64,000 bases of DNA from the NCBI GenBank assembly GCA_021788365.1, contig JAJYKS010000003.1, positions 62,001-126,000 of the forward strand, given 5' to 3'. The notes below the pieces were generated by a model, which did not search any database, was not told the origin of the DNA, and saw nothing but the letters and a program-made list of their open reading frames with translations. The stretch comes from a bacterium. GTDB lineage: Bacteria > Patescibacteria > Microgenomatia > UBA1400 > UBA12108. The translations under genes and the position numbers were made by a program. Of this stretch, positions 25,965-33,686 are shown one piece after another. Numbering within the stretch: position 1 is the stretch's first letter; each line of letters opens with the position of its first letter.

Positions 25965-26570
25965 ATGCGATATATTAATGGTTTGCTTGTTGGTTTCTTG
26001 GTTTTTAGTGGGTTTCTTGTTGGGTTTGTCTCGCTCTACCTTTCTTCGCTTTCTGGTGTTATGAATAGACTGGGATTTGTGGGTGGAGATTTGACGCGTG
26101 AGGTGAGGGTAAACGATCTTGTACGGGGTCTCCGCGACATACCGGACAAGCCATTGTGCGATTTTTGGGGAGCTATCGCACCCGTCCCGTCGTACCTATT
26201 TGCTCGTGGTGAACAACGTACCGTATTAGGTTTTACCCTGGGTTATGATCGGGTGGTATGTGGAACCCACTATATTATCTCCGGTAACGCGGAGCGCGGT
26301 ATCTACACTATTCTCAAAGGCATTTACTATCTGAGAAGCAGTTATTTAGAGCTTGGGAAATCGATTCCACAGTCGCCCGCCTTGTGTATGCTTCGTGAGG
26401 GAGATACGGTGGACCCGTGGGTAGCCGCTTATTTGTCTGCCTCGCGTGGTACGGCGCATGACGTCATCTACAACGCGTGGCGAGAGGTATTCGAGGATAG
26501 GGCGCATGTGGCCGAACTATGCAATGTGATACGAAAAAATGCAGTTGACGGAGCTTCGCTTACCTTCTAG
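25965..26570 (+). CDS. Hypothetical single-pass membrane protein
   Basis: 201 residues. An N-terminal hydrophobic segment (about 6-30) anchors it, the remainder is soluble and probably outside, with four cysteines (CDFW, VVCGTHY, LCMLREG, LCNVIRK). The pattern REGDTVDPWVAAYL and NAERGIYTILKGIYYLRSSY suggests a helical repeat-like domain. I recognise no family. It follows the M20 peptidase by 6 bp and is probably cotranscribed with it. Confidence 0.7.
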   Translation: MRYINGLLVGFLVFSGFLVGFVSLYLSSLSGVMNRLGFVGGDLTREVRVNDLVRGLRDIPDKPLCDFWGAIAPVPSYLFARGEQRTVLGFTLGYDRVVCGTHYIISGNAERGIYTILKGIYYLRSSYLELGKSIPQSPALCMLREGDTVDPWVAAYLSASRGTAHDVIYNAWREVFEDRAHVAELCNVIRKNAVDGASLTF

Positions 26571-26573
26571 GAT
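26545..26573 (+). promoter_or_regulatory. Promoter before the cobalamin riboswitch
   Basis: TTGACG at 26545-26550 and TAGGAT at 26568-26573 with 17 bp between, inside the end of the preceding gene. Transcription would begin near 26580, just before the riboswitch aptamer. Confidence 0.55.
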
Positions 26574-26582
26574 CTAGCTGTT

Positions 26583-26705
26583 AACAAGTGAACGATGTGA
26601 GAGTGCAAGGAACCCAGTGACCCGCCTCCCGAGGCAGGAATTCTGGGGCTGTGCCGCAACCGTGAATGAGCCGCCTGTTTGGCGAGCCAAGCCGGGAACT
26701 TCCTT
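26583..26705 (+). ncRNA. Cobalamin (AdoCbl) riboswitch
   Basis: The conserved parts of the B12 aptamer appear in order: AAGGAACCCAGTGA, the core CTGTGCCGCAACCGTGA (26649-26665) corresponding to the family's CTGCCCCCGCAACTGTAA, a GC-rich paired element, and the B12 box GAGCCAAGCCGGGAACT (26684-26700). After it, TCTCC (26726-26730) can pair with GGAGA (26738-26742), immediately next to the start region of the following gene, as a possible expression platform. It should sense adenosylcobalamin and repress the gene at 26757. Confidence 0.85.
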
Positions 26706-26756
26706 TCAGATTGCCTTATTTCGCGTCTCCCGAGCAAGGAGATGGAGGAGTTCTTT

Positions 26757-27986
26757 GTGACCGTAGAGTCTTTGCACCAAGAGTTGATTGCCAAACCTGA
26801 TATGGATAGTTTACAGGCTTGGATGGTTTTGGGATTTCCTGATATTGGTGGTTTTGATCTGGTAAGTGAAAAAGACCTGCAACAACGTTTTTCTTTGGGA
26901 GTATATGTTCGGATGCATGAAGCGGAGGGAATTAGCAGGGACGAATTGGAGAGTCGCTTTGCGGCAGATGCGGTCACGTACGTAGAAGAATATGTTTTGA
27001 GGGTAAAGTTGGGGCAACGCGAACTTGAGCTTAGGGATCACGACTTGTTTTCGTCAAAATTTGGTTCCAAGTCTGTTCTTTCTATGTGCAAGGATGCGGT
27101 AGTTGCCCGCGAGAAAAAGAATATTGATCCAATCCGTGCAAAACACGAAGGATTGGGTATTTCGAATTTGGTGAAACTTTTGGAAGTAACACGGCCGGGA
27201 GAGGTAGTGGTGATCGTGAGTCCTCCTGATCCGGGCGATAAGAATATGGCGGGGTACACGATGGTGTATTTATATGAGAAACAAGACAACGGAAAGATTT
27301 GGTTTGGTGCGGTTCGTGATGAGGGGAGAGGTATTGGTGATTGGCAGAAATTTGCAGCAGAAACTAGCTTATGGCAGGAGGATTGGGGAGACTACGATCA
27401 TCTAAAATTTGTGGCTTTACCCTATGTTGCCAAGAATAGCCTCGGGGAAGTTTTGAATAAGTTAGGGGTGACTAGTGACCCTGATGACATCCCTCTTTGG
27501 ATACGGCGAGAAGCACAGACTAGTGCAAAACTCATCGCAGCGAATATTGAGGTAGGAAACAAGGTTATGGCGCAGCGTGTGCTTGATGCATTCAAGACGG
27601 CGGTGATTGCCGGAAGAGATAAGACAGAAGTAGGAGAGCATGGGTATTCGGTGGCGAGGATGACAATGGATCCCCGCTACTTGATGATGGTCCAACGCTT
27701 TTTCGATATTGGTGGTGGGGGGAGGTTTATCGCTGCTGGCGGAATATGTGGTATAGATGAGATTAACTCATTGACTGGAGAACCTATGAACAACAACAAT
27801 GCACTATCAGATGTTATGGGGATAGATGAGCGGAAAACCACTAAAACTTCTAGCAGCGAGAGCACCGGGATGCATTGTGGTGCATGTTGCGGATCCCACG
27901 TTGCAAAAGAGGGGGATATGTACGTTTGTAAGGACTGTGGGGCATCGATTGAGTGCGCAAAAGTAGATAAACCAGCGGGGCCGTAG
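26757..27986 (+). CDS. Unrecognised B12-riboswitch-controlled protein with C-terminal zinc ribbon
   Basis: 409 residues from GTG 26757, which has GGAGGAG 7 nt upstream; an ATG at 26742 is possible but touches the Shine-Dalgarno. The main part is soluble and matches no family I know. Visible pieces: a helical charged N-terminal third, a central EVVVIVSPPDPGDKNMAGYTMVYLYEK with beta character, and a helical part with DPRYLMMVQRFFDIGGGG. A disordered Ser/Thr linker leads to a C-terminal zinc ribbon, CGACCGSHVAKEGDMYVCKDC, similar in layout to the C-terminal ribbons of the three nrdJ products downstream. The riboswitch ties it to B12 supply; a B12-sparing or salvage role is inference. Confidence 0.75.
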   Translation: MTVESLHQELIAKPDMDSLQAWMVLGFPDIGGFDLVSEKDLQQRFSLGVYVRMHEAEGISRDELESRFAADAVTYVEEYVLRVKLGQRELELRDHDLFSSKFGSKSVLSMCKDAVVAREKKNIDPIRAKHEGLGISNLVKLLEVTRPGEVVVIVSPPDPGDKNMAGYTMVYLYEKQDNGKIWFGAVRDEGRGIGDWQKFAAETSLWQEDWGDYDHLKFVALPYVAKNSLGEVLNKLGVTSDPDDIPLWIRREAQTSAKLIAANIEVGNKVMAQRVLDAFKTAVIAGRDKTEVGEHGYSVARMTMDPRYLMMVQRFFDIGGGGRFIAAGGICGIDEINSLTGEPMNNNNALSDVMGIDERKTTKTSSSESTGMHCGACCGSHVAKEGDMYVCKDCGASIECAKVDKPAGP

Positions 27987-28054
27987 TACCTGCTCCTGTT
28001 TGATGTAGTCGTTCCTAGTTGACGCCGCTAACCGTAGGGGTTACGTTAGATGAG

Positions 28055-28080
28055 CCCTACTATATGTAGGGTTTTGGTTT
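28055..28080 (+). terminator. Rho-independent terminator
   Basis: CCCTAC (28055-28060) pairs with GTAGGG (28066-28071) around TATAT and is followed by TTTTGGTTT. It separates the riboswitch-controlled gene from nrdR. Confidence 0.75.
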
Positions 28081-28098
28081 CTACGAGGAGATCCAGAT

Positions 28099-28557
28099 AT
28101 GCAATGCCCTTACTGTCACAACGAAGATACTTCTGTACTCGAGAGTCGGATCACGGAAGATGGGGGCGCTATGCGCCGTCGCCGAGAGTGTGTGAAGTGT
28201 GGCAAACGTTTTACCACCTACGAACGCGCGGAGGGAGTAGATATCAAGGTGGTGAAGAAAACGGGGAAGATAGAGGACTTTGACCGGGAGAAGCTAAAGC
28301 GGGGCATCATGAAGGCTACCTGGAAACGCCCTGTCTCGATGGAGCAGATTGAGGAGATGGTGGACGAAGTAGAGCGCATCTTACGTCGCAAGAGCTCGAC
28401 CGAAGTTCGGAGTTGGGAGATAGGAAATCTTGTGATCAATCGCTTGAAAAAGATCGATCCACTAGCTTATTTACTTTTTGCCTCGGTGTATCGTGAGTTC
28501 GAGAACCTCTCGGATTTTGAGGAGGAAATAAAGAAACTTCAGGAGACAACTCCATGA
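28099..28557 (+). CDS. nrdR: Transcriptional repressor NrdR
   Basis: 152 residues: an N-terminal zinc ribbon (CPYC and CVKCGKRFTTYE) and an ATP-cone (VVKKTGKIEDFDREKLKRGIMKA...), the full NrdR layout and length. NrdR senses ATP/dATP and represses ribonucleotide reductase operons by binding NrdR boxes. It lies at the head of a run that includes three nrdJ genes and overlaps nrdJ1 by 4 bp (ATGA). GAGGAG upstream of ATG is a good ribosome binding site. Confidence 0.95.
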   Translation: MQCPYCHNEDTSVLESRITEDGGAMRRRRECVKCGKRFTTYERAEGVDIKVVKKTGKIEDFDREKLKRGIMKATWKRPVSMEQIEEMVDEVERILRRKSSTEVRSWEIGNLVINRLKKIDPLAYLLFASVYREFENLSDFEEEIKKLQETTP

Positions 28558-30560
28558 AGGTAACAAAACTTAACGCCAATGCTGCGGCTATCATGGTAAA
28601 CCGCTATTCGTTACGAGATGAGGCGGGGCACCCGGTGGAGTCTCCGACTGAGATATTTATGCGTGCAGCACGGGTAGTTGCCGAGGCGGAGAATAACTAT
28701 CGGAGTAGCGGTACCACCGCTATGCAGGTGCAAGAGCAGTTTTTCGAGATTATGTATGAGATGCGGTTCGTGCCAAACGGCCGCACCATGGCCAACGCCG
28801 GGACGAAGTACGGGCAGCTGGCTAACTGCTTTGTACTGCCAATCGACGATGATTTGGGAAAGGGGACAGATTCGATCTTTTCGGTTCTCCGTAAGGCTAT
28901 TCTCACGCTACAGACTGGCGGGGGAGTGGGGTTTTCGTTTGGACGTATCCGACCGAAGGATGCCTCAATTTCCACCTCGAAGGGCAAGGCGACCGGTGCG
29001 GTGTCATTTATTAAAGTGTACGATACGGCGTTTTGGGTCATTGGCCAAGGTGGGGGGCGTAGGTCTGCAGCTATGGCAGTCCTCCCCGTGTGGCACCCGG
29101 ATATTTTTGAGTTTGTAAAATGCAAGGCAACCGAAGGGCAGATAACCAACTTCAATATCTCTGTGGGCCTTACCGATGAATTTATGAAGGCGGTTGCGAA
29201 AGACGATGATTTTGCTCTCCGCCACCCGGAGAACGGTGAGCTGTACCGTATGGTGCCTGCCCGCGAACTATTTGCCGAGATCGTGAAGTACGCGTACAAG
29301 AACGGTGAGCCGGGAGTCCTTTTCCTCGATGAGGCAAACCGTTTTAACCCCGTGCCGCACCTTTACAAGCTGGAGGCGACCAACCCGTGCGGCGAGCAAT
29401 TTTTAGGACCATATGAGAACTGCTGCCTAGGCAGTGTAAATCTGCGAGAGCACGCGAAGAAGATAAAAGGAGACGGGTATCAACTAGACTGGAACAAGCT
29501 TGCCGAGACGGTGGAGCTCTCTGTGCGATTCCTCGATAATGTGGTGGACGCCAACAAGTACGTATCGGCGGTACCAGAGCTTGAAGAAGCGGCGCATAAA
29601 GTACGCCGTATTGGTCTCTCCATCATGGGACTATCTGACCTCATGTATATTCTGGGAGTGCGATATGGCTCGCCGAAAGGACAGGAGCTAGCAAGTCAGA
29701 TTATGGAGTTTATTCGCTACCACGCTATGAGCTCGTCTATCGAGCTTGCTCGCGAGCGTGGGCCATTTCCCGGCATTACCGGTAGTATCTATGACCCACA
29801 GAACGTGACGTGGAAACCGCCCAAGGGGCTTGTTAAACATATGGCGGACTTCGGCAGGCCCGCACTTGAGTGGAAGCATATTCTGGAGGGTCTTAAGCAA
29901 TATGGCATCCGCAACGGAGCACAGACGACGATCGCGCCGACGGGTTCTATTGCGACCATTTCTGGGCTTGAAGGCTATGGGTGTGAGCCGGTATTTGCCC
30001 TCTCCTATACCCGTCACACGCGAGAAGGGGCGGAAAAAGAGGGTAAGGAGTGGCGAGAGATGTACTATACTTCGACGTTGTTTGAGCAGGCGCTGAAGAG
30101 CGAAGGAGTCGCTGCTGCCGAACGGAGGAAAATATTTGAGGCAGTACGTGAGGCCGGTGGGAGTTGCCAGAAAGTTGCTGGTATTCCAAAGCGCATTCTT
30201 GATACGTTTGTCATATCCTCTGACCTGTCAGTGGAAGAACACGTACGAATGCAGGCTGTTATGCAGAGCTGGCTCGATAACAGTATTAGCAAAACGATTA
30301 ATTTCCCACGGGACGCGACGCCGGATGATGTTGCTAAAGCATATCAACTGGGGTGGGAGCTGAAACTCCGTGGCATGACCGTGTATGTCGAGGGCTCGCG
30401 GGAGCAGGTGGTACTGGAGAAAAAATCGGGACCATTTGAGACGAAGGAAAATAAACAGGTAACCAGTGAGGAACTCTGCCCCGAGTGTGGCACGCCACTA
30501 CGGATTGCCGAGGGGTGCTCGACGTGCCCGTCGTGTGCGTATTCGAGATGCGATAAATGA
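28554..30560 (+). CDS. nrdJ: Class II (B12-dependent) ribonucleotide reductase, copy 1
   Basis: 668 residues without an N-terminal ATP-cone. Catalytic features are present: first redox cysteine in QLANCFVLP (about 90), the NPCGE motif (thiyl Cys and Glu) in LEATNPCGEQF (about 280), second redox Cys in PYENCCLGSVNL, and a C-terminal zinc ribbon/redox tail CPECG...CPSC. The enzyme uses adenosylcobalamin to make a thiyl radical and reduce ribonucleotides. Two more nrdJ genes follow in the same run. It is coupled to nrdR by ATGA. Confidence 0.93.
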   Translation: MKVTKLNANAAAIMVNRYSLRDEAGHPVESPTEIFMRAARVVAEAENNYRSSGTTAMQVQEQFFEIMYEMRFVPNGRTMANAGTKYGQLANCFVLPIDDDLGKGTDSIFSVLRKAILTLQTGGGVGFSFGRIRPKDASISTSKGKATGAVSFIKVYDTAFWVIGQGGGRRSAAMAVLPVWHPDIFEFVKCKATEGQITNFNISVGLTDEFMKAVAKDDDFALRHPENGELYRMVPARELFAEIVKYAYKNGEPGVLFLDEANRFNPVPHLYKLEATNPCGEQFLGPYENCCLGSVNLREHAKKIKGDGYQLDWNKLAETVELSVRFLDNVVDANKYVSAVPELEEAAHKVRRIGLSIMGLSDLMYILGVRYGSPKGQELASQIMEFIRYHAMSSSIELARERGPFPGITGSIYDPQNVTWKPPKGLVKHMADFGRPALEWKHILEGLKQYGIRNGAQTTIAPTGSIATISGLEGYGCEPVFALSYTRHTREGAEKEGKEWREMYYTSTLFEQALKSEGVAAAERRKIFEAVREAGGSCQKVAGIPKRILDTFVISSDLSVEEHVRMQAVMQSWLDNSISKTINFPRDATPDDVAKAYQLGWELKLRGMTVYVEGSREQVVLEKKSGPFETKENKQVTSEELCPECGTPLRIAEGCSTCPSCAYSRCDK

Positions 30561-30622
30561 TCGGTAAGTCAGCGAATCGGCTAGTCAGCTAGTCGGTTCG
30601 TCAGTTAATCGGAGAATCAGAG
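30561..30622. repeat. CAGCTAGTCGG repeat, family C copy 2
   Basis: The short gap between nrdJ1 and the first Nudix gene is built of GTCAGCGAATCGGCTAGTC, AGCTAGTCGG and GTCAGTTAATCGG, the same degenerate unit as at 13090-13212 and 35764-35821. Confidence 0.6.
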
Positions 30623-30624
30623 AT

Positions 30625-31032
30625 ATGACAAATAGTCAGTTAATAGACAAACTAGCGTGGTTGCACTTTGAGGATAAGCAGCTTTTGATGACGTTGAGCA
30701 AAGGGAAAGATACTTACTATATCCCTGGCGGTAAACGGGAGGGGAGCGAGTCTGATGAAGAAGCGCTGGTAAGGGAAGTAAAGGAGGAGCTGACTGTGGA
30801 TTTGAATAAAAGTACGATCAAACATTACGGTACGTTTGAGGCTCAGGCTCATGGGAAGCCAATTGGAACAATAGTGAGAATGACGTGTTATTTCGCCGAT
30901 TACTCAGGGAAGTTGCAACCAAGTATGGAGATACAAAACATCGATTATTACACCTATGCACAGCGAGATATTGTTGGCCCAGTGGACCAAATAATTTTTG
31001 ACGACTTATACGAAAAGGGTCTACTGAAATGA
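30625..31032 (+). CDS. Nudix hydrolase
   Basis: 135 residues. The Nudix box is GGKREGSESDEEALVREV followed by KEELTVDL (about 35-60), with the REVKEEL core. The N-terminus LAWLHFEDKQLLMTLSKGKDTYYIPGGK fits Nudix enzymes acting on nucleoside diphosphate compounds. Placed between two ribonucleotide reductase genes it may clean damaged nucleotides. Overlaps the next Nudix gene by 4 bp. Confidence 0.9.
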   Translation: MTNSQLIDKLAWLHFEDKQLLMTLSKGKDTYYIPGGKREGSESDEEALVREVKEELTVDLNKSTIKHYGTFEAQAHGKPIGTIVRMTCYFADYSGKLQPSMEIQNIDYYTYAQRDIVGPVDQIIFDDLYEKGLLK

Positions 31033-31451
31033 AAACAAGAATTGGAGCAGTTGGGATCATACAAAATACGGACGGAGAAGTTCTTATTTGTAAGATGCCG
31101 GCAAAGCGGGGAATGTACCCAGAGCAGTGGGGCATACTCGGTGGTGGCATGGAAGATGGTGAAAAAATTGAAGATACCCTAAAACGCGAGGCAAAGGAAG
31201 AGTTGGGAATTATCCTCAAAAATATACGACCATTTACCTTCCACGATGATACGCGCACAAAGTATTTTGCCGACGGACACACGGAAGAGGTCTATATGGT
31301 CTATTGTATTTTTGATTGTGAAATAGCGGGTGGAAACGTAGTTCTTAACGACGAATGGGAAGAGTTTGTGTGGGTAAATCCAGAAAGACTCAGTGAGTAT
31401 GATTTGAATGATCCAACGATAAAGACGTTTACGTTGAAGGGTTGGCTATGA
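31029..31451 (+). CDS. Nudix hydrolase
   Basis: 140 residues with the Nudix box GGGMEDGEKIEDTLKREA and KEELGIIL (about 38-64). It starts MKTRIGAVGIIQNTDGEVLICK and resembles NudI/MutT-like nucleoside triphosphatases. Start and stop both overlap neighbours by ATGA (with the upstream Nudix gene and with nrdJ2), so the four genes are translated as a chain. Confidence 0.9.
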   Translation: MKTRIGAVGIIQNTDGEVLICKMPAKRGMYPEQWGILGGGMEDGEKIEDTLKREAKEELGIILKNIRPFTFHDDTRTKYFADGHTEEVYMVYCIFDCEIAGGNVVLNDEWEEFVWVNPERLSEYDLNDPTIKTFTLKGWL

Positions 31452-33358
31452 CAAAGCCGAAAATTATTGAGCCGAAGCTAACGAAGAACGCAGCGGAGGT
31501 CGCAAAGAAACGATACCTTCGGACAGATCTAAAAGGCAAGACTTTGGAGACGCCAGGGGAGATGTTGTGGCGGGTGGCGTACCACATGGCAACGGCTGAA
31601 GTGAAATGGGCTGGAAATGGAATTGTTATGGAAACGGCGACGAAATTTTACGAACGGATGGTGTCTATGAAGCTCGTGTGCGCCGGCAAGGCAATGTTCG
31701 AGGCCGGGAACCCGGGCGGCACCGGACAACTTTCTTCCTGTTTCGTGCTCCCTATAGACGACGCTATTGGCAAGATATTTAAGACTTTGGGTGACGCGGC
31801 GGTTGTCCACAAAAACAATGGCGGCACCGGTTTTAACTTTAGTAAAATCCGTCCGCACGGGGATAAGGTGCGGAATGTGCCGGGCGCTGCAAGCGGTCCT
31901 GTCGATTTTCTAAAAGCATATTCGGCCGCTCTCGCCCAGATATTGCAGGGAGCGAAACGGCAGGGGGCAAATATCGGCATCTTGAACGCCGATCACCCCG
32001 ATATCGAAGAATTTATCGATATGAAAGACACGGACGGGACAATAAAGAACTTTAACGTCTCGGTCGGTGTCACCGACGCGTTTATGGAAGCCGTCGAGTC
32101 TGATGGGTGGTGGAACTTGGTAAACCCGCGAAACCACGAGGTGGTGAAGCGTATGAAAGCGCGAACGCTCTTCAATAAAATCGCCGAGCAGGCGTGGAAG
32201 ACGGGGGATCCTGGTCTCGCATTCCTCGACACCGTGGAAGCGGGTAATACCGTACCGGGATTTGGCGTAATTGACGCCTGCAATCCGTGTGGCGAGATAT
32301 TCCTCTTCCCGTACGAGTCGTGCAATCTCACTACCATCGATTTAGCGCGGCATTTGAGGAAGGCAAAAAGGGGGTGGGAAATAGACTGGAGGGAACTCGA
32401 AGAGACAGTGAAACTGGGGGTGCGCTTCCTCGACGACATGATCGAGGTAAATAGCTATCCGGTTCCTGAGATAGAGGCGACCGTTAAGAATGGCAACCGG
32501 CGGATTGGGCTCGGGGTCATGGGATTTGCCCATATGCTCTATAAACTCGGCATTCCCTATAACTCGGCGGAGGCGGTAAAAACTGCCAAAGAGCTTTCGA
32601 AATTTATCTACGAGCACGCGGCAGAGGCTTCGGCGGAGCTTGCGGAATCTCGTGGTAACTTCCCCAACTGGGACTTGTCTATATATCCTGCCAAGGGGCA
32701 GCCCATGCGCAACTGTGCAGTGACCATGGTTGCGCCGACCGGTACCATCTCTATCCTCGCTGATACTAGTAGCGGTATCGAGCCGGTGTTTTCCTTGGTC
32801 ACCATCCGCCGCACGTTCTATGAGGACGATCGCTCCAATCACTCGACCAAAGAACTCACGATGGTGGACCCCGTTTTCCAAGATTACTTGGAAAACAAAG
32901 CAAAAATGAACAAAAGTAAAATTGCACAAATTTTTAAACATGTAGCGGCGGGAGACTATAGCGACCTAACGCCTGAGGAGAAGAAACTGTTTGTCACGAC
33001 CCACCAAATAGCGCCGGAGTGGCACGTGAAGATACAGGCTGCGTGGCAAAAATATTTTGATAACAGTATCAGCAAAACTATCAACTTTTCCCACGAGGCG
33101 ACGGTAGAGGATGTGAAGGTGGCGTATATGCAGGCATGGAAAGCAGGGTGCAAGGGAATCACGATATACCGAGATGGGAGTAAGGGAGATCAGGTGCTGG
33201 TAGCGCAAACCTCAAACGTCAAAGCTCAAAACCAAAACCTAAAACCAGAAGACCAGGGATCAAGCGGGGACGGGATGTGTCCGGAGTGCGGGGGGAGACT
33301 GCACAAAGAGGATGGGTGTGCCAAGTGCGTGGATTGCGGTTATTCGGTGTGTGGATAG
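31448..33358 (+). CDS. nrdJ: Class II (B12-dependent) ribonucleotide reductase, copy 2
   Basis: 636 residues, no ATP-cone. Key residues: LSSCFVLP (first redox Cys), DACNPCGEIF (NPCGE), PYESCNLTTIDL (second redox Cys), APTGTISILADTSSGIEP and the C-terminal zinc ribbon CPECGGRLHKEDGCAKCVDC. The linker before the ribbon, SNVKAQNQNLKPEDQ, is encoded by the AT-rich K/N/Q repeat-like DNA found in other genes of the window. Closer in the core to copy 3 than to copy 1 (both have GGTGFNFSK). Start ATG 31448 overlaps the Nudix stop. Confidence 0.93.
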   Translation: MTKPKIIEPKLTKNAAEVAKKRYLRTDLKGKTLETPGEMLWRVAYHMATAEVKWAGNGIVMETATKFYERMVSMKLVCAGKAMFEAGNPGGTGQLSSCFVLPIDDAIGKIFKTLGDAAVVHKNNGGTGFNFSKIRPHGDKVRNVPGAASGPVDFLKAYSAALAQILQGAKRQGANIGILNADHPDIEEFIDMKDTDGTIKNFNVSVGVTDAFMEAVESDGWWNLVNPRNHEVVKRMKARTLFNKIAEQAWKTGDPGLAFLDTVEAGNTVPGFGVIDACNPCGEIFLFPYESCNLTTIDLARHLRKAKRGWEIDWRELEETVKLGVRFLDDMIEVNSYPVPEIEATVKNGNRRIGLGVMGFAHMLYKLGIPYNSAEAVKTAKELSKFIYEHAAEASAELAESRGNFPNWDLSIYPAKGQPMRNCAVTMVAPTGTISILADTSSGIEPVFSLVTIRRTFYEDDRSNHSTKELTMVDPVFQDYLENKAKMNKSKIAQIFKHVAAGDYSDLTPEEKKLFVTTHQIAPEWHVKIQAAWQKYFDNSISKTINFSHEATVEDVKVAYMQAWKAGCKGITIYRDGSKGDQVLVAQTSNVKAQNQNLKPEDQGSSGDGMCPECGGRLHKEDGCAKCVDCGYSVCG

Positions 33359-33365
33359 GAGGGCT

Positions 33366-33686
33366 ATGGATACAAAACAACTACTAAAAAAAACTCTTGA
33401 GATAGATAAGAAAATGAGTGGCTATGACAAGTTCCAGCGTTTGGCTGACGCCATGGAGGAGCTTGGAGAGACAGCAGCGGCTATGGTAGTTGTTGAGGGA
33501 GTTAAGAAGACGAACGATCCCAAGAAACAATATACCGTTCGTGATGTTGCCGACGGACTCGCTGACACAATGTACACACTCATTCTTTTGGCAGATCAAT
33601 ATGGCGTTGATTTATTTCAAGAGTACGGGGAGATGATTGAGCGATTACAGAAGCGAGTAGAGAGTGGGGAATTTAGACATGATTAA
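33366..33686 (+). CDS. MazG-like NTP pyrophosphohydrolase
   Basis: 106 residues, helical, with a MazG/dUTPase-like metal motif: AMEELGETAAAMV (EExxE-type) and DVADGLADTMYTLILLADQYGVDL (ExxD-type). These enzymes hydrolyse (d)NTPs to monophosphates. AGGAGG precedes the ATG at 33366 by 3-4 nt. It sits between nrdJ2 and nrdJ3 and overlaps nrdJ3, consistent with policing of the dNTP pool. Confidence 0.8.
   Translation: MDTKQLLKKTLEIDKKMSGYDKFQRLADAMEELGETAAAMVVVEGVKKTNDPKKQYTVRDVADGLADTMYTLILLADQYGVDLFQEYGEMIERLQKRVESGEFRHD

Noticed and set aside
26679..26756. Earlier start for the riboswitch-controlled protein
   Set aside because: The codons overlap the B12 box and the expression platform; GTG 26757 has a proper Shine-Dalgarno.
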